Source: RGIG8244 sp045639325
GTDB lineage: Bacteria > Verrucomicrobiota > Lentisphaeria > Victivallales > UBA1829
Reading direction: 5' to 3'
NCBI GenBank assembly: GCA_045639325.1
Contig: JAZUCU010000038.1
Span: 1-64,000, forward strand
DNA: 64,000 nucleotides
In this document: positions 51,959 to 61,350 of the stretch, in pieces
How the letters are laid out: each line of letters starts with the position of its first letter
Numbering within the stretch: the stretch's first letter is position 1
Notes under the pieces: generated by a model
Seen by the model: the letters and a program-made list of their open reading frames with translations, nothing else
The model's database searches: none
Told to the model about the DNA's origin: nothing
Made by a program: the position numbers and the translations under genes

Positions 51959-52483
51959 ATGAAAAATCTCAGCGGAAAAATTCTGTTTCTTGACCGTTCC
52001 GACATCAATACGGACGAAATCATTCCTGCAAAATACCTGACGGAAGCGACAAAACAGGCATTGACCCCTTACTGCCTGGAAGACTTGCTTCTTCCCGGTT
52101 TTGACCCGAAGAAAGATATTGCGGGTAAAAGTGTTATTGTGACCCGTTCCAACTTTGGCTGCGGTTCTTCCCGTGAACATGCTCCGTGGGTATTGGAATG
52201 CAATAACATTCACCTTGTGATTGCGGAAAACTTTGCCCGTATTTTCCGTCAGAACATGTTCAACTGCGGTATGGTTGCTGCTTCCTTGAGCGCGGCGGAA
52301 ATCGATGATATTTTCAAAACTTTCGGCGGAACGGAAGCGGAATGTGTGACGGATATTGATGCCATGACCTTCACCATTTCCAACGGAACGACGGAAAAGG
52401 TATACAAATTCGAGCTTGGCGATTTTGACCTTGCCCTTGTCCGTGCAGGCGGCTGGCTGGAATTTGCAGACGCAAAATATTGA
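51959..52483 (+). CDS. leuD: 3-isopropylmalate dehydratase small subunit
   Basis: The 174-residue swivel-domain subunit shows DINTDEIIPAKYL near the start, the catalytic-loop VTRSNFGCGSSREHAPW and VIAENFARIFRQN. Length matches the short-type partner of leuC. It ends before a strong terminator that separates it from hom. AAGGA precedes ATG 51959. Confidence 0.9.
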   Translation: MKNLSGKILFLDRSDINTDEIIPAKYLTEATKQALTPYCLEDLLLPGFDPKKDIAGKSVIVTRSNFGCGSSREHAPWVLECNNIHLVIAENFARIFRQNMFNCGMVAASLSAAEIDDIFKTFGGTEAECVTDIDAMTFTISNGTTEKVYKFELGDFDLALVRAGGWLEFADAKY

Positions 52484-52502
52484 TCAACGTCTCTAATTCG
52501 AT

Positions 52503-52540
52503 AAAAAAGTGCTTTTTTTATATGGAAAAGCACTTTTTTT
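52503..52540 (+). terminator. Terminator after leuD
   Basis: AAAAAAGTGCTTTT (52503-52516) pairs with AAAAGCACTTTTTT (52526-52539) around a 9-nt loop, ending in T7. It resembles a bidirectional stem. Confidence 0.88.
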
Positions 52541-52541
52541 A

Positions 52542-52570
52542 TTTTAAAAATACAAAAATGGCTGTATATT
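52542..52570 (+). promoter_or_regulatory. Promoter of hom-ask
   Basis: TATATT (52565-52570) preceded by CTG is a strong -10; the -35 position holds only TTTTAA (52542-52547), so it may rely on the TG element or an activator. Confidence 0.5.
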
Positions 52571-52619
52571 ATAAGATTTTCTTTATCTTGAACCAGTGTA
52601 TGGAAAGGAGATGTCCATT

Positions 52620-53912
52620 ATGAAGGAAATTAAAGTCGGCATTATCGGTTTCGGAACTGTCGGCGCCGGCACCGCAGATTGCCTGTTGAAACATGAAGAA
52701 TTGATCCGGATGCGTACCGGGGCTGCAATTCGTTTGACAAAAATTGCGGATTTGGACATTACAACAGACCGTGGTGTCAATGTCCCGGAAGGCGTATTGA
52801 CAACCGATGCAATGGAATTGATCCGCGAATGTGATATTGTTGTTGAACTGGTCGGCGGCACAACGGTTGCGAAAAAGTTTATGGAAGAAGCATTGCGTCA
52901 GGGCAAAGTGGTTGTCACTGCCAACAAAGCATTGCTTGCGAAATACGGAAAAGAAATTTTCCAGCTTGCAGCTGAAAATAATACAACCGTTCACTACGAA
53001 GCCAGCGTTGGTGGTGGTATTCCCATCATCAAGAGCTTGCGTGAAGGTTTCGGCGGCAACAAAATCAACCGTATGTACGGTATTCTCAACGGTACCTGTA
53101 ACTACATTCTGACCCGTATGGAACTGGAAAATCTCGGCTTCGAAGAAGTGCTTGCTGATGCACAGCGTCTCGGTTATGCCGAAGCAAATCCCTCTCTCGA
53201 CGTGGATGGCCATGATACCGCTCACAAGGCAGCGATCCTGGCATCTCTGGCATACGGCGAATGGATCGGTACTGACCCGGTCTTTGTGGAAGGTATCCGC
53301 GATTTGACTCTGACCGATATCCGTTGTGCGGATGAATTCGGTTACAAGATCAAATTGCTCGCTATTATCAAACAGAATGCAGAAGGTCAGCTGGAAACAC
53401 GTGTCCACCCGACACTGGTTCCCAAGAGCAGTGCTATTGCAGCAATCAGCGGCGTGTTCAACGGCGTGATGGTCAATGGTGACTTTGTTGGCGATACATT
53501 GTTCTGCGGACGTGGTGCCGGACGTGAAGCGACTGCCAGTGCGGTTGTCGGCGACATCGTAGATGCGGCATTGGATATTGTCAATGGCGTACCGACCCGT
53601 CTGCCTGCATTCCGTGAAGGTAAGAACTATACAACCATGATTCCGGTTGATGATTTTGAAACAAAATGCTACATGCGTATTCCCGTAGCTGACAAACCGG
53701 GCGTTCTTGGCAAAGTAGCCACACTTTTGAGCATGCATGGTATCAGCGTTGCCAAATTGATGCAGACCAGTTCGGATGCTGCAGGCAATGTTGAGATCAT
53801 CATCCTGACACACGAAACGAAGGAAGGCCGTATCCGTAATGCTGTCAACCTGCTGAAGGATCTGCCTGAAGTTACCGATAAAGTACATGTAATCAGAATG
53901 GAGGATTTATAA
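52620..53912 (+). CDS. hom: Homoserine dehydrogenase
   Basis: It reduces aspartate semialdehyde to homoserine for threonine and methionine. The 430-residue protein has the Rossmann start VGIIGFGTVGAGTADCLL, ANKALLAKYG, the signature MYGILNGTCNYILTRM with catalytic residues, and a C-terminal ACT domain (KPGVLGKVATLLSMHGISVAKLMQ) for amino-acid feedback. ATG 52620 lies nine bases after AAGGAG; ATG 52611 directly abuts the ribosome site and is not used. Aspartate kinase follows after 1 nt. Confidence 0.95.
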   Translation: MKEIKVGIIGFGTVGAGTADCLLKHEELIRMRTGAAIRLTKIADLDITTDRGVNVPEGVLTTDAMELIRECDIVVELVGGTTVAKKFMEEALRQGKVVVTANKALLAKYGKEIFQLAAENNTTVHYEASVGGGIPIIKSLREGFGGNKINRMYGILNGTCNYILTRMELENLGFEEVLADAQRLGYAEANPSLDVDGHDTAHKAAILASLAYGEWIGTDPVFVEGIRDLTLTDIRCADEFGYKIKLLAIIKQNAEGQLETRVHPTLVPKSSAIAAISGVFNGVMVNGDFVGDTLFCGRGAGREATASAVVGDIVDAALDIVNGVPTRLPAFREGKNYTTMIPVDDFETKCYMRIPVADKPGVLGKVATLLSMHGISVAKLMQTSSDAAGNVEIIILTHETKEGRIRNAVNLLKDLPEVTDKVHVIRMEDL

Positions 53913-53913
53913 G

Positions 53914-55326
53914 ATGGGAATCCATACCGTAGAAAAAATTGGCGGAACATCCATGAGCCGTTTCGGCGAAGTCATGAACAACGTGATCGTGGGCAAACGT
54001 TCCAAAAATGAACTTTATAATCGTATTTTTGTTGTTTCCGCATATTCCGGAATCACCAATCTTCTGTTGGAAGACAAGAAGAATGGCGCTCCCGGCGTTT
54101 ATGGACACATTGCTGTCGGCAGCCCGCTCTGGACGGAAGCCATGGATAAAGTCCGTGAAAAAATGCTGGAATACAACCGTTCTTTTGCCGATATCGGCTT
54201 GAACGTGGAAGAAGCTGACCAGTTCATCAATGACCGTCTCGACGGTATTGCAGCCTGCCTGCAGAACATTGTGAACCTGCGCACATTCGGCCATTTTCAT
54301 CCGGAAGATTATCTGCCTGCCACCCGTGAATTGCTTGCTGCGATCGGGGAAGCACACAGTGCATACAACTCTGCAAAGATTCTGCAGGCAAACGGCATCA
54401 ATGCCCGTTTTGTTGACCTCTCCGGCTGGAAATCCACCAAGAGTCTGACACTTGATCAGGCAATCCGTGATGCATTTGAAGGCATTGATTACAGCGTTGA
54501 AATGCCGATTGTTACCGGCTATGTGAAATTCGATGGCGGTATCATGAAAGGTTTCGACCGCGGATACAGCGAAATCACATTCAGCAAAATCGCAGTCATC
54601 ACCGGCGCTGCAGAAGGTATCATTCACAAAGAATTCCACCTTTCCACCGGCGACCCGAAACTGATGGGGCTGGAAAATGTTCAGATCATCGGTAATACAA
54701 ACTTTGACATTGCCGACCAGCTTTCTGACATGGGTATGGAAGCCATCCACTCCAAAGCTGCGAAAGAAATGGAATATAAAGATATTCCGATCCGCGTGAA
54801 AAATGCGTTTGATCCGGAACATCCCGGCACATTGATCAGCCGCGATTACATCTCTCCCCGCCCGCGCGTGGAAATGATTTGCGGCCGTAATGACATGATC
54901 GCTATCGAAGTTTACGATCCCGATATGGTTGGTGAAAGCGGTTACGATTACCGTTTGAGCAAGCATCTGGCTGATACTTCCATCAATTACATTGCGAAGA
55001 CCACCAATGCCAACACCATCACACATTTTGTGCCGGAAAAGAGCAAACAGCTCAATGCCTGCCTGAATGCGCTGAAAGAAGATTATCCTTCTGCCAATGT
55101 CAAATCCGTCAAAGTCGGTATTGTTTCTGTCATTGGTACCAATATGCGTATCCCGGGCTTCCTTGCCCGTGCCGCGCAGGCATTGTACGATGCAGGCATC
55201 AACGTTCTTGCCCTTGATCAGACCTTGCGTCAGGTCAACATCCAGTTCGTTGTGGAACGTGACGACTTTGAAATGGCGCAGAAAGTTCTCCATCGTGAAT
55301 TCGTGGAAAAAGCTGCAAACGCCTGA
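53914..55326 (+). CDS. Aspartate kinase, Ask_Ect-like
   Basis: The 470-residue enzyme phosphorylates aspartate, the first step toward Lys, Met and Thr. KIGGTSMSRFGEV holds the KxGGTS motif, but the remainder (VVSAYSGITNLLLEDKKNG, FDGGIMKGFDRGYSEITFSKIAV, two C-terminal ACT-type modules ending FVVERDDFEMAQKVLH) resembles the aspartate kinase subclass linked with ectoine clusters rather than E. coli-type LysC/ThrA. No ectoine genes are here. It is translationally tight to hom. Regulation by the ACT domains is likely. Confidence 0.9.
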   Translation: MGIHTVEKIGGTSMSRFGEVMNNVIVGKRSKNELYNRIFVVSAYSGITNLLLEDKKNGAPGVYGHIAVGSPLWTEAMDKVREKMLEYNRSFADIGLNVEEADQFINDRLDGIAACLQNIVNLRTFGHFHPEDYLPATRELLAAIGEAHSAYNSAKILQANGINARFVDLSGWKSTKSLTLDQAIRDAFEGIDYSVEMPIVTGYVKFDGGIMKGFDRGYSEITFSKIAVITGAAEGIIHKEFHLSTGDPKLMGLENVQIIGNTNFDIADQLSDMGMEAIHSKAAKEMEYKDIPIRVKNAFDPEHPGTLISRDYISPRPRVEMICGRNDMIAIEVYDPDMVGESGYDYRLSKHLADTSINYIAKTTNANTITHFVPEKSKQLNACLNALKEDYPSANVKSVKVGIVSVIGTNMRIPGFLARAAQALYDAGINVLALDQTLRQVNIQFVVERDDFEMAQKVLHREFVEKAANA

Positions 55327-55348
55327 TTGAAGTTCTTTTGATTCATAC

Positions 55349-55375
55349 GCCCGATGTGAGAACGTCGGGCTTTTT
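55349..55375 (+). terminator. Terminator after aspartate kinase
   Basis: GCCCGA (55349-55354) and TCGGGC (55365-55370), 10-nt loop, followed by TTTTTC. Short but GC-rich. Confidence 0.75.
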
Positions 55376-55389
55376 CATTCTTATTCATT

Positions 55390-55947
55390 ATGATTTTTGA
55401 ACATATTTTTGAAGCGTTTCTTTTTGGTGTGGGGTTATCCATGGATGCCCTGGCAGCCTCTCTTGCGTCCGGTGCATCGGAAGGGCGCAATTTTACCTGG
55501 AAAAAGATTTTGCTGACTGCGTTCCTGTTTGGCTTTTTCCAGTTGTTCATGCCGGTACTCGGGTATTACGGCGGCTCTCTGGGCGGTAATTTCGTCCGGT
55601 CATTCGGACGTTTTATTGCCTGTATTCTGTTGTTGATCATCGGGGGGAAAATGATTTGGGAGCGGAACAAGGAAGAGGAACATAAGACCGGACTGCGGGA
55701 TTTGCTTCTTCTTGCCATTGCCACCAGTATTGATGCCTTGCTGATCGGTGTGGGCTATGCCTGTCTGGGGCGGACCACGGAACGTGTCTTTTTTGATGTG
55801 ACGATTATTGGTTGTACCACGTTTCTGATTTCAGCGGCAGGTTGTATTGCCGGGCGCATGTTTGGCGGATTATTCCAGAAACATTGTGCGGTAATTGGTG
55901 GTGGTGTATTGATTCTGCTGGGGTTGAAAATTTTGATTTTCGGTTAA
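55390..55947 (+). CDS. mntP: Putative manganese efflux pump
   Basis: The 185-residue six-helix protein carries the MntP signature in both halves: FGVGLSMDALAASLASGA and ATSIDALLIGVGYACLG with the Asp residues needed for metal transport. It exports Mn(II) from the cytoplasm. No strong ribosome site is visible upstream of ATG 55390. It follows the ask terminator; no Mn-riboswitch is evident. Confidence 0.93.
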   Translation: MIFEHIFEAFLFGVGLSMDALAASLASGASEGRNFTWKKILLTAFLFGFFQLFMPVLGYYGGSLGGNFVRSFGRFIACILLLIIGGKMIWERNKEEEHKTGLRDLLLLAIATSIDALLIGVGYACLGRTTERVFFDVTIIGCTTFLISAAGCIAGRMFGGLFQKHCAVIGGGVLILLGLKILIFG

Positions 55948-55964
55948 AAAAGTTGATTCCGGAT

Positions 55965-55993
55965 TTGTAATTGCGCAGTGGATGTGATATTGT
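55965..55993 (+). promoter_or_regulatory. Possible promoter of the second adhesin
   Basis: TTGTAA (55965-55970), 17 bp, TATTGT (55988-55993), before the AIDA adhesin with GAAAGGAG at 56025-56032. Confidence 0.45.
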
Positions 55994-56038
55994 ATTGCAA
56001 GGTTGAGGAAACAGGGATATTTCAGAAAGGAGTAAAAA

Positions 56039-59000
56039 ATGGCAGTTTATTCCAACGGTGTTTTTTCATCCGGTATTGATGTCCTTTTTGAAAATGGTGA
56101 ATCTGCTGTCAGTGCAGCCATTTTCAATGGCGGAACAATGCGGATCGGGCAGGAAGGGACTGCAGAGTCCGTTGTACTTGCTTCCGGCGGCAGACTGGTT
56201 GTTTCCAGCGGTGGTACGGCAAAAAATGTGTCACAGGCAATCGGGGGGATTATTGACTTTTCTGTTTACGGGGATGATCTTGCAACTTCGATAACAGGTA
56301 CGGCGTATCATGGCAGTGGCACAGCTGCACAATTTGCTCTGTTGAATGGGATTGCTTCCGGATTTTATCTTTATGCAGAGGCCACCGGTCAGATATATAG
56401 CGGCGGGAGAGCCGATTCCACCTTTATTTCCAGTCAGGGATTATTGCAAGTTTCATCCGGCGGATCGGGGAATGTTGTCAATATTGCAGCGGGCGGCTCC
56501 ATGACCGTTCACCGTGGCGGCAGCGTGAATTCAGTACTGGTTTCCAGCGGCGGATTGCTTGCTGTTTCTTCCGGCGCGGTCGTATCCGGACTTGCTCTTG
56601 CTGCGGGCGGGATCATGAAAGCGGAAGTTATCGGCAATGACAGTTCGACAGTGATACAGGGGGATGATTTTTCGCTTCAGAACGGGATCGCTTCCAACTT
56701 TACGATTTACGCCGGTGGTGAATTGACTCTGACATCCGGCGGTACGGCAAAGAATATAAAACTTATGCAGGGCGGTACGCTGGATGCGGGGAGCGATGGT
56801 ATTGTTTCCGGATTGACGCTTGCCAATGGCGGCGTGTTGAAAATAACGGTTTCCAGTGGCGGTTCCGGAGCTTTGACCGGGAATCATCAGCTTGGCAGTT
56901 TTTCCGTCAACGGGGGAGTTGCTTCGAATTTTATCATCTATGCCGATGGGGAATTATCTCTGTTTTCCAGCGGGATTGCCCGGAATACGACGGTTTCCAG
57001 CGGCGGACTTCTGGTTGCCGGTGAGCAGGGTATTGTTTCCGGCGCGACGATTGTTTCCGGCGGGAGTCTGACGGTTTCCAATGGAGGATCGGCAACGGCA
57101 GTTGTTCTGGCATCGGGTGCGGTATTGAATTTGGATTTGAATGGCAGCGGGAATACCGCAGTTGCCGGCAGTAATATTGTTTATGCAGCGAATCTCTCCA
57201 AATATGTTTATATGCCCTTTGCGATTACATCCAGTACGCAGGGCGGTTTTTATGCATCCGGCCTATATCTTTATTCCGGAGCGGATGTTGATGTTTCATC
57301 CGGTGGATCCGCAGTTTCCATGGCGATTTATTCCGGCGGCAGATTGACGGTTGGCGAAGGCGGTTATGCAAGCGGAGTCACACAGATTTCCGGCGGCATT
57401 CTGGATGTTACGGTGCGTGGAAATGATTCCAGAACTTTTGTTTCCGGGATCTGTTCCAATGTCCGTTTTACGTTATCCCGCGGGATTGCTTCTAATTTCT
57501 GGATTTTTGAGGATGGGGATTTTACGGTGGAATCCGGTGGGGTTGCTACGGGCTTGCTGTTATATTCCGGCGGCAGACTTCATACCACAGTCGGCGGCAG
57601 TGCCGGGGCAAAACAGATTTCCGGCATGTACAGTTGCGATGGGTACGGCGGCTCATACCGTTTGATCAATAACAGTGCCAATGGCTTTCAGATTTTTTCC
57701 GGATGCCGTTTCACCGTTTCTTCCGGCGGAAATGCCACAGATCTCAGCTTATATCAGGGGGGGATTCTGCAAGTGACTGCAGACGGTAATCAGCCTGAAA
57801 TGACGGTTACCGGTAAACATCTTGTATCCGGTTACGATTCCTTTGCATTGTCATCTGCCAGAGCTTCCGGATTTGTGATTTATGACAGCGGCTATCTGAC
57901 CGTACTCAATGGGTGTTCGGCTCAACATACCACTGTTACCAATGGCGGTCTTCTTACCATCGGCTCCCGGGGGAAAGCCTCTGCAACAACGGTGCTTGCC
58001 GGTGGAAGTTGTATTGTCAGCAGTCAGGGCGCGGTGATGGATCTGACGGTGCAGGAAGGCGCTGCAGCCATGGTTTATGGTGGCGCATCTCTTGCCGGTA
58101 CGCTTCAGATCGGCGGGCAGATTGACATGGCCGGATCCGGTTTGATTGCATGTACCGATGGTGTCCGTTTGAAACTGCTTGCGGATCAGCGCGACGAAAA
58201 AGATGCCTCGATTTCGTTTATTGATGACCTTTCCCGTTTGTTTGGGCCGTTATCGATTACCGTGCGGACAAGCATTGATCAGTCAATAGGGTGTTATGTG
58301 CTTGCAGGGAATGCAGAAAGTTTCAACGGCAATGTTACTTTGACTGTGGTCGATGATCTGGGAAAGGAAGCCGCAAGTGGCCAGTTGTCTCTTGCCACAG
58401 GGAATACCATATTCTATCGCAACAGTTATTATTCTCTTGCTTTGAATGCCAATAAAGATTTGTGTCTGATGATTTCTTTGCCCGGATATGATACACCCAT
58501 TTACGTGCCGGATGTTTCAGTTTCCTGCAATGATAATGATGTTTCCGTGGAGTGGACGCAGGGCCTTTCCGTTATGGGTAACGATAATCTGACTTATGAG
58601 GCGGAATTGTATCTGGATGGTGCTTTGATTTTCAGTCAGAATGTGACAGCGCTTGATTCGCTTGATCTCGGAACGCTTGCCCCGAATTACAGACCGTGGT
58701 CAGAATATGAATTCCGGGTCCGTGCTTTTGATGGTGATTCATTCACCGGATCGGGGTACGGTGATTGGCGCAGTTGTACTTTTACGCTGGATGATTATAC
58801 CGCTCCGGAGACCGGGACTTTACAGTTTTCGCAACAGGATAATTCCGTGTGTGTGTCCTGGGATGGCTTTACCGATAACGGCGCAATTCAATGGTTTGAT
58901 GTCACTTTGAACAACATCACCCGCCGTGTTGCCGGAACACTGAAACAATGCACGTTTGATATGCCGGATACCTTATACGGACTCTGTGATGTTGAGGTGA

Positions 59001-59353
59001 CTGCGATTGATTATGCCGGTAATTCCGCATCCGTTTCGGATTTGTTCTATTGTGAAGATTTTACTGCACCGGAGAAAGTGACTTTGATCAGAGAGATGCC
59101 CATTGGCGGCGGTGTGGTTGAATTTACATGGGATGAAGCTGCTGATGCGGGGAGCGGTGTGGATCATTATCTGATTGAATTCGGTTATATGTCTGCCGCG
59201 CCGGATCAGAAACGTTTGATTGCGGTTTCTGATGCCTGGGAAAGCTATGTGCTTAGCGGAATCGGGAAAGGTGATTTCGGCTGGCGTGTCTGTGCGGTTG
59301 ATGGTGCGGGCAATCAGGGCGAATGGTCGGATGCCCGTTATTTCCGGCTTTGA
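56039..59353 (+). CDS. AIDA-type repeat adhesin with FN3-like C-terminus
   Basis: A 1104-residue protein. Residues about 1-690 are strand-loop-strand AIDA-type repeats (VSSGG, SGGxL, ASNFxIY, GGTAKN), the known substrate type for protein heptosyltransferases. About 700-820 is a separate beta domain. From about 820 to the end are three FN3-like modules ending CAVDGAGNQGEWSDARYF, like those in the left-edge adhesin. No signal peptide, no outer-membrane beta-barrel and no LPxTG or T9SS tail are visible, so its export route is unknown. GAAAGGAG precedes ATG 56039. Its last 16 bases overlap the convergent GT39 gene. Confidence 0.92.
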   Translation: MAVYSNGVFSSGIDVLFENGESAVSAAIFNGGTMRIGQEGTAESVVLASGGRLVVSSGGTAKNVSQAIGGIIDFSVYGDDLATSITGTAYHGSGTAAQFALLNGIASGFYLYAEATGQIYSGGRADSTFISSQGLLQVSSGGSGNVVNIAAGGSMTVHRGGSVNSVLVSSGGLLAVSSGAVVSGLALAAGGIMKAEVIGNDSSTVIQGDDFSLQNGIASNFTIYAGGELTLTSGGTAKNIKLMQGGTLDAGSDGIVSGLTLANGGVLKITVSSGGSGALTGNHQLGSFSVNGGVASNFIIYADGELSLFSSGIARNTTVSSGGLLVAGEQGIVSGATIVSGGSLTVSNGGSATAVVLASGAVLNLDLNGSGNTAVAGSNIVYAANLSKYVYMPFAITSSTQGGFYASGLYLYSGADVDVSSGGSAVSMAIYSGGRLTVGEGGYASGVTQISGGILDVTVRGNDSRTFVSGICSNVRFTLSRGIASNFWIFEDGDFTVESGGVATGLLLYSGGRLHTTVGGSAGAKQISGMYSCDGYGGSYRLINNSANGFQIFSGCRFTVSSGGNATDLSLYQGGILQVTADGNQPEMTVTGKHLVSGYDSFALSSARASGFVIYDSGYLTVLNGCSAQHTTVTNGGLLTIGSRGKASATTVLAGGSCIVSSQGAVMDLTVQEGAAAMVYGGASLAGTLQIGGQIDMAGSGLIACTDGVRLKLLADQRDEKDASISFIDDLSRLFGPLSITVRTSIDQSIGCYVLAGNAESFNGNVTLTVVDDLGKEAASGQLSLATGNTIFYRNSYYSLALNANKDLCLMISLPGYDTPIYVPDVSVSCNDNDVSVEWTQGLSVMGNDNLTYEAELYLDGALIFSQNVTALDSLDLGTLAPNYRPWSEYEFRVRAFDGDSFTGSGYGDWRSCTFTLDDYTAPETGTLQFSQQDNSVCVSWDGFTDNGAIQWFDVTLNNITRRVAGTLKQCTFDMPDTLYGLCDVEVTAIDYAGNSASVSDLFYCEDFTAPEKVTLIREMPIGGGVVEFTWDEAADAGSGVDHYLIEFGYMSAAPDQKRLIAVSDAWESYVLSGIGKGDFGWRVCAVDGAGNQGEWSDARYFRL

Positions 59354-61350
59354 GGCTCAAGCGAATTCCACAATTCTTTTGCCTGGGGATGTCCCGGATC
59401 TTTGCGGAGTAAATCCCCGAGCAATTCCTTTGCCTGTTCTTTTTTACCGGCAGTCAGCAGGAGGTATGCCAAATCAATGACCCGTTCCGGATTATTTTTT
59501 TCTGCAAGCCATGCTTTTCTCAAAAGCGTTTCCGCGCCGGAAAGATCGTTTTTATTCAGCAGGAGAATGGCCAGATTACGGCAGGGAAGAATACTCGCCG
59601 GATTGCGTTTGAGCAGTTCTCTGTAATAGGCTTCCGCCTGTTGATTACTGCCGTGTTTCTGATAAAGGACACCCAGATTGAACAATAAAATTTCTGCCGT
59701 TTGCGGCGTGGCATGCTTCAATGCGGCAAGGTAATACGTTACCGCTGCCCGTGGATTTTTCTGTTCGGCAAGTTTGCCCAGATTCAATAACGGATTCGGG
59801 TATTCCGGATAAATCTTGTGGGCAAGCTGCAGATTTTCTTCCGCTTCCGCCAATTTCCCCAGGTCGATTTGAATGGAGCCAAGCATATTCAAAATACAGG
59901 AATGTTGATTGCGTTCTTCCCGCGGGATTGCCAGTAACGTCTGTTCCGCTTTTTCTTTTGCTCCGGATAAATTCCAGGATTCCGCAAGAATAAATGCCGC
60001 TACCCGTTTTTCACTGTCGATATCCGGTTGATGCAGCGGAAGAAAGACCAGAACCGTGCCGCATAATAACGGCAGAATCAGATATGCCATACGTTTTGCC
60101 GGAGTCGGAACAGTCATAAATTTTTCTTTCAACAATCGGGGCAGAGCGGTCGCGAAGACCATCATCATAAGTACACACATAATGCGGTAACGTCCGCTGG
60201 TCAGAAGAATAATCTGCGCTGCATAGAAAGAGAAAAAGAGGGTCAGGAAGAAACGGAATTTTATTCTTTTGCGCCGATCCGTCAACAGAAAGAATAACCC
60301 CGCAAACGCACATATCCCGATGATCGGGAAACTGTAATAAAACAGTTTGTGCATGAAAAGTTTCTGTAATATTGTAACGTCCGACCAGGTGGTTAATTCT
60401 TTTGCGGAGAACGTCATCGCTGCTTTCTTCAGCAGCAACGCGCCCCATTGGAAAGGATGCGTTGAAATAAAGTCAAAAGTACGGCTCAGAAAATAACGAT
60501 CACTGCCTTCCGGTGCCTGTTCTGCCTGATGATGAATCCGGTTCCATTCATCGCCCGGCGGAATCAGACAGGTTCCGTTGGCGGATGCATGATTGCCCAG
60601 ATAGATGTTGAATCCGGAATTCTGCTGTATCAGAACCGGCTTGCCTGCGCGGATACTGCGGTTGATGGAGACGGGTGCCAGAAGAAGGACAACCCCTGCA
60701 CAGAAGAGAGCCGTCTGCAGGAAAGTTTTGCGCCATTTTTTCCATTGGATCAGGTAGAGAACAACGATTCCAGCAGCGAAGAATGCCGCCATCGGGTGGG
60801 TCAGAATTCCGCATCCGCAGAGAAGACCGGCGGCGAACATCAGGAGTGGGGCGTATTTCTTTTTTTGTGAACAGAGTTCCATGGCGAACAGGGACCAGGT
60901 GCAGCAGATCAACATCAGGTTTTCGCTGTAAAAATCGCATTGCCATACGATAAACGGCGGATAAATACTGTACACCAGCAGGAATAACCCGGGCGTGAAT
61001 GGGTTGCCGTTCCACTTGCGTTTCAGAATAGCATAAACAGGAAGTCCCGCCGATAATACGAGCAGGGATTGGATGAATCGGACCGCGAACAGACTGTTCC
61101 CGCAGATAACATTGAGGAATGCCAGAAAATATCCATAGAAAGGACCATGTATCATGGGCTGTTGATGTCCGCCCGGCGAAAGAACACTTTTCATGTCTGT
61201 AATATATTCGCCGATATCGGGTCCGCAGGGGAATTGACACAATGGCAATTCAGAGAAAGCGAGCAGATAAATCAGCCGGAGCAAAAGACCGGTAAGACAG
61301 CAGAAGAGGGGGAGTCGCCACGGAATGATTTTATCTGTAAACTTTGTCAT
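59338..61350 (-). CDS. GT39-like glycosyltransferase membrane protein with TPR tail
   Basis: The 670-residue protein has an N-terminal multi-spanning PMT/ArnT-like domain (about 1-430). It includes LCQFPCGPDIGEYITDMKS with an acidic pair in the first periplasmic loop and several membrane helices. The C-terminal TPR region (about 470-650) has ENLQLAHKIYPEYPNPLLNLGKLAEQ and QAEAYYRELLKRNPASILPCRNLAILLLNK. It probably transfers a lipid-linked sugar to protein or lipid on the outer face of the inner membrane. It overlaps the phosphatase gene by 4 nt and the adhesin gene by 16 nt. Confidence 0.86.
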   Translation of the reverse strand: MTKFTDKIIPWRLPLFCCLTGLLLRLIYLLAFSELPLCQFPCGPDIGEYITDMKSVLSPGGHQQPMIHGPFYGYFLAFLNVICGNSLFAVRFIQSLLVLSAGLPVYAILKRKWNGNPFTPGLFLLVYSIYPPFIVWQCDFYSENLMLICCTWSLFAMELCSQKKKYAPLLMFAAGLLCGCGILTHPMAAFFAAGIVVLYLIQWKKWRKTFLQTALFCAGVVLLLAPVSINRSIRAGKPVLIQQNSGFNIYLGNHASANGTCLIPPGDEWNRIHHQAEQAPEGSDRYFLSRTFDFISTHPFQWGALLLKKAAMTFSAKELTTWSDVTILQKLFMHKLFYYSFPIIGICAFAGLFFLLTDRRKRIKFRFFLTLFFSFYAAQIILLTSGRYRIMCVLMMMVFATALPRLLKEKFMTVPTPAKRMAYLILPLLCGTVLVFLPLHQPDIDSEKRVAAFILAESWNLSGAKEKAEQTLLAIPREERNQHSCILNMLGSIQIDLGKLAEAEENLQLAHKIYPEYPNPLLNLGKLAEQKNPRAAVTYYLAALKHATPQTAEILLFNLGVLYQKHGSNQQAEAYYRELLKRNPASILPCRNLAILLLNKNDLSGAETLLRKAWLAEKNNPERVIDLAYLLLTAGKKEQAKELLGDLLRKDPGHPQAKELWNSLEPQSRK

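Noticed and set aside
50633..55293. Long minus-strand frames opposite leuC, hom and aspartate kinase
   Set aside because: Antisense shadows of recognisable enzymes, none with a ribosome site or motif.
56039..59353. CRISPR-like periodicity in the adhesin gene
   Set aside because: The repeats are protein-coding AIDA units of variable length with no conserved spacer/repeat structure.
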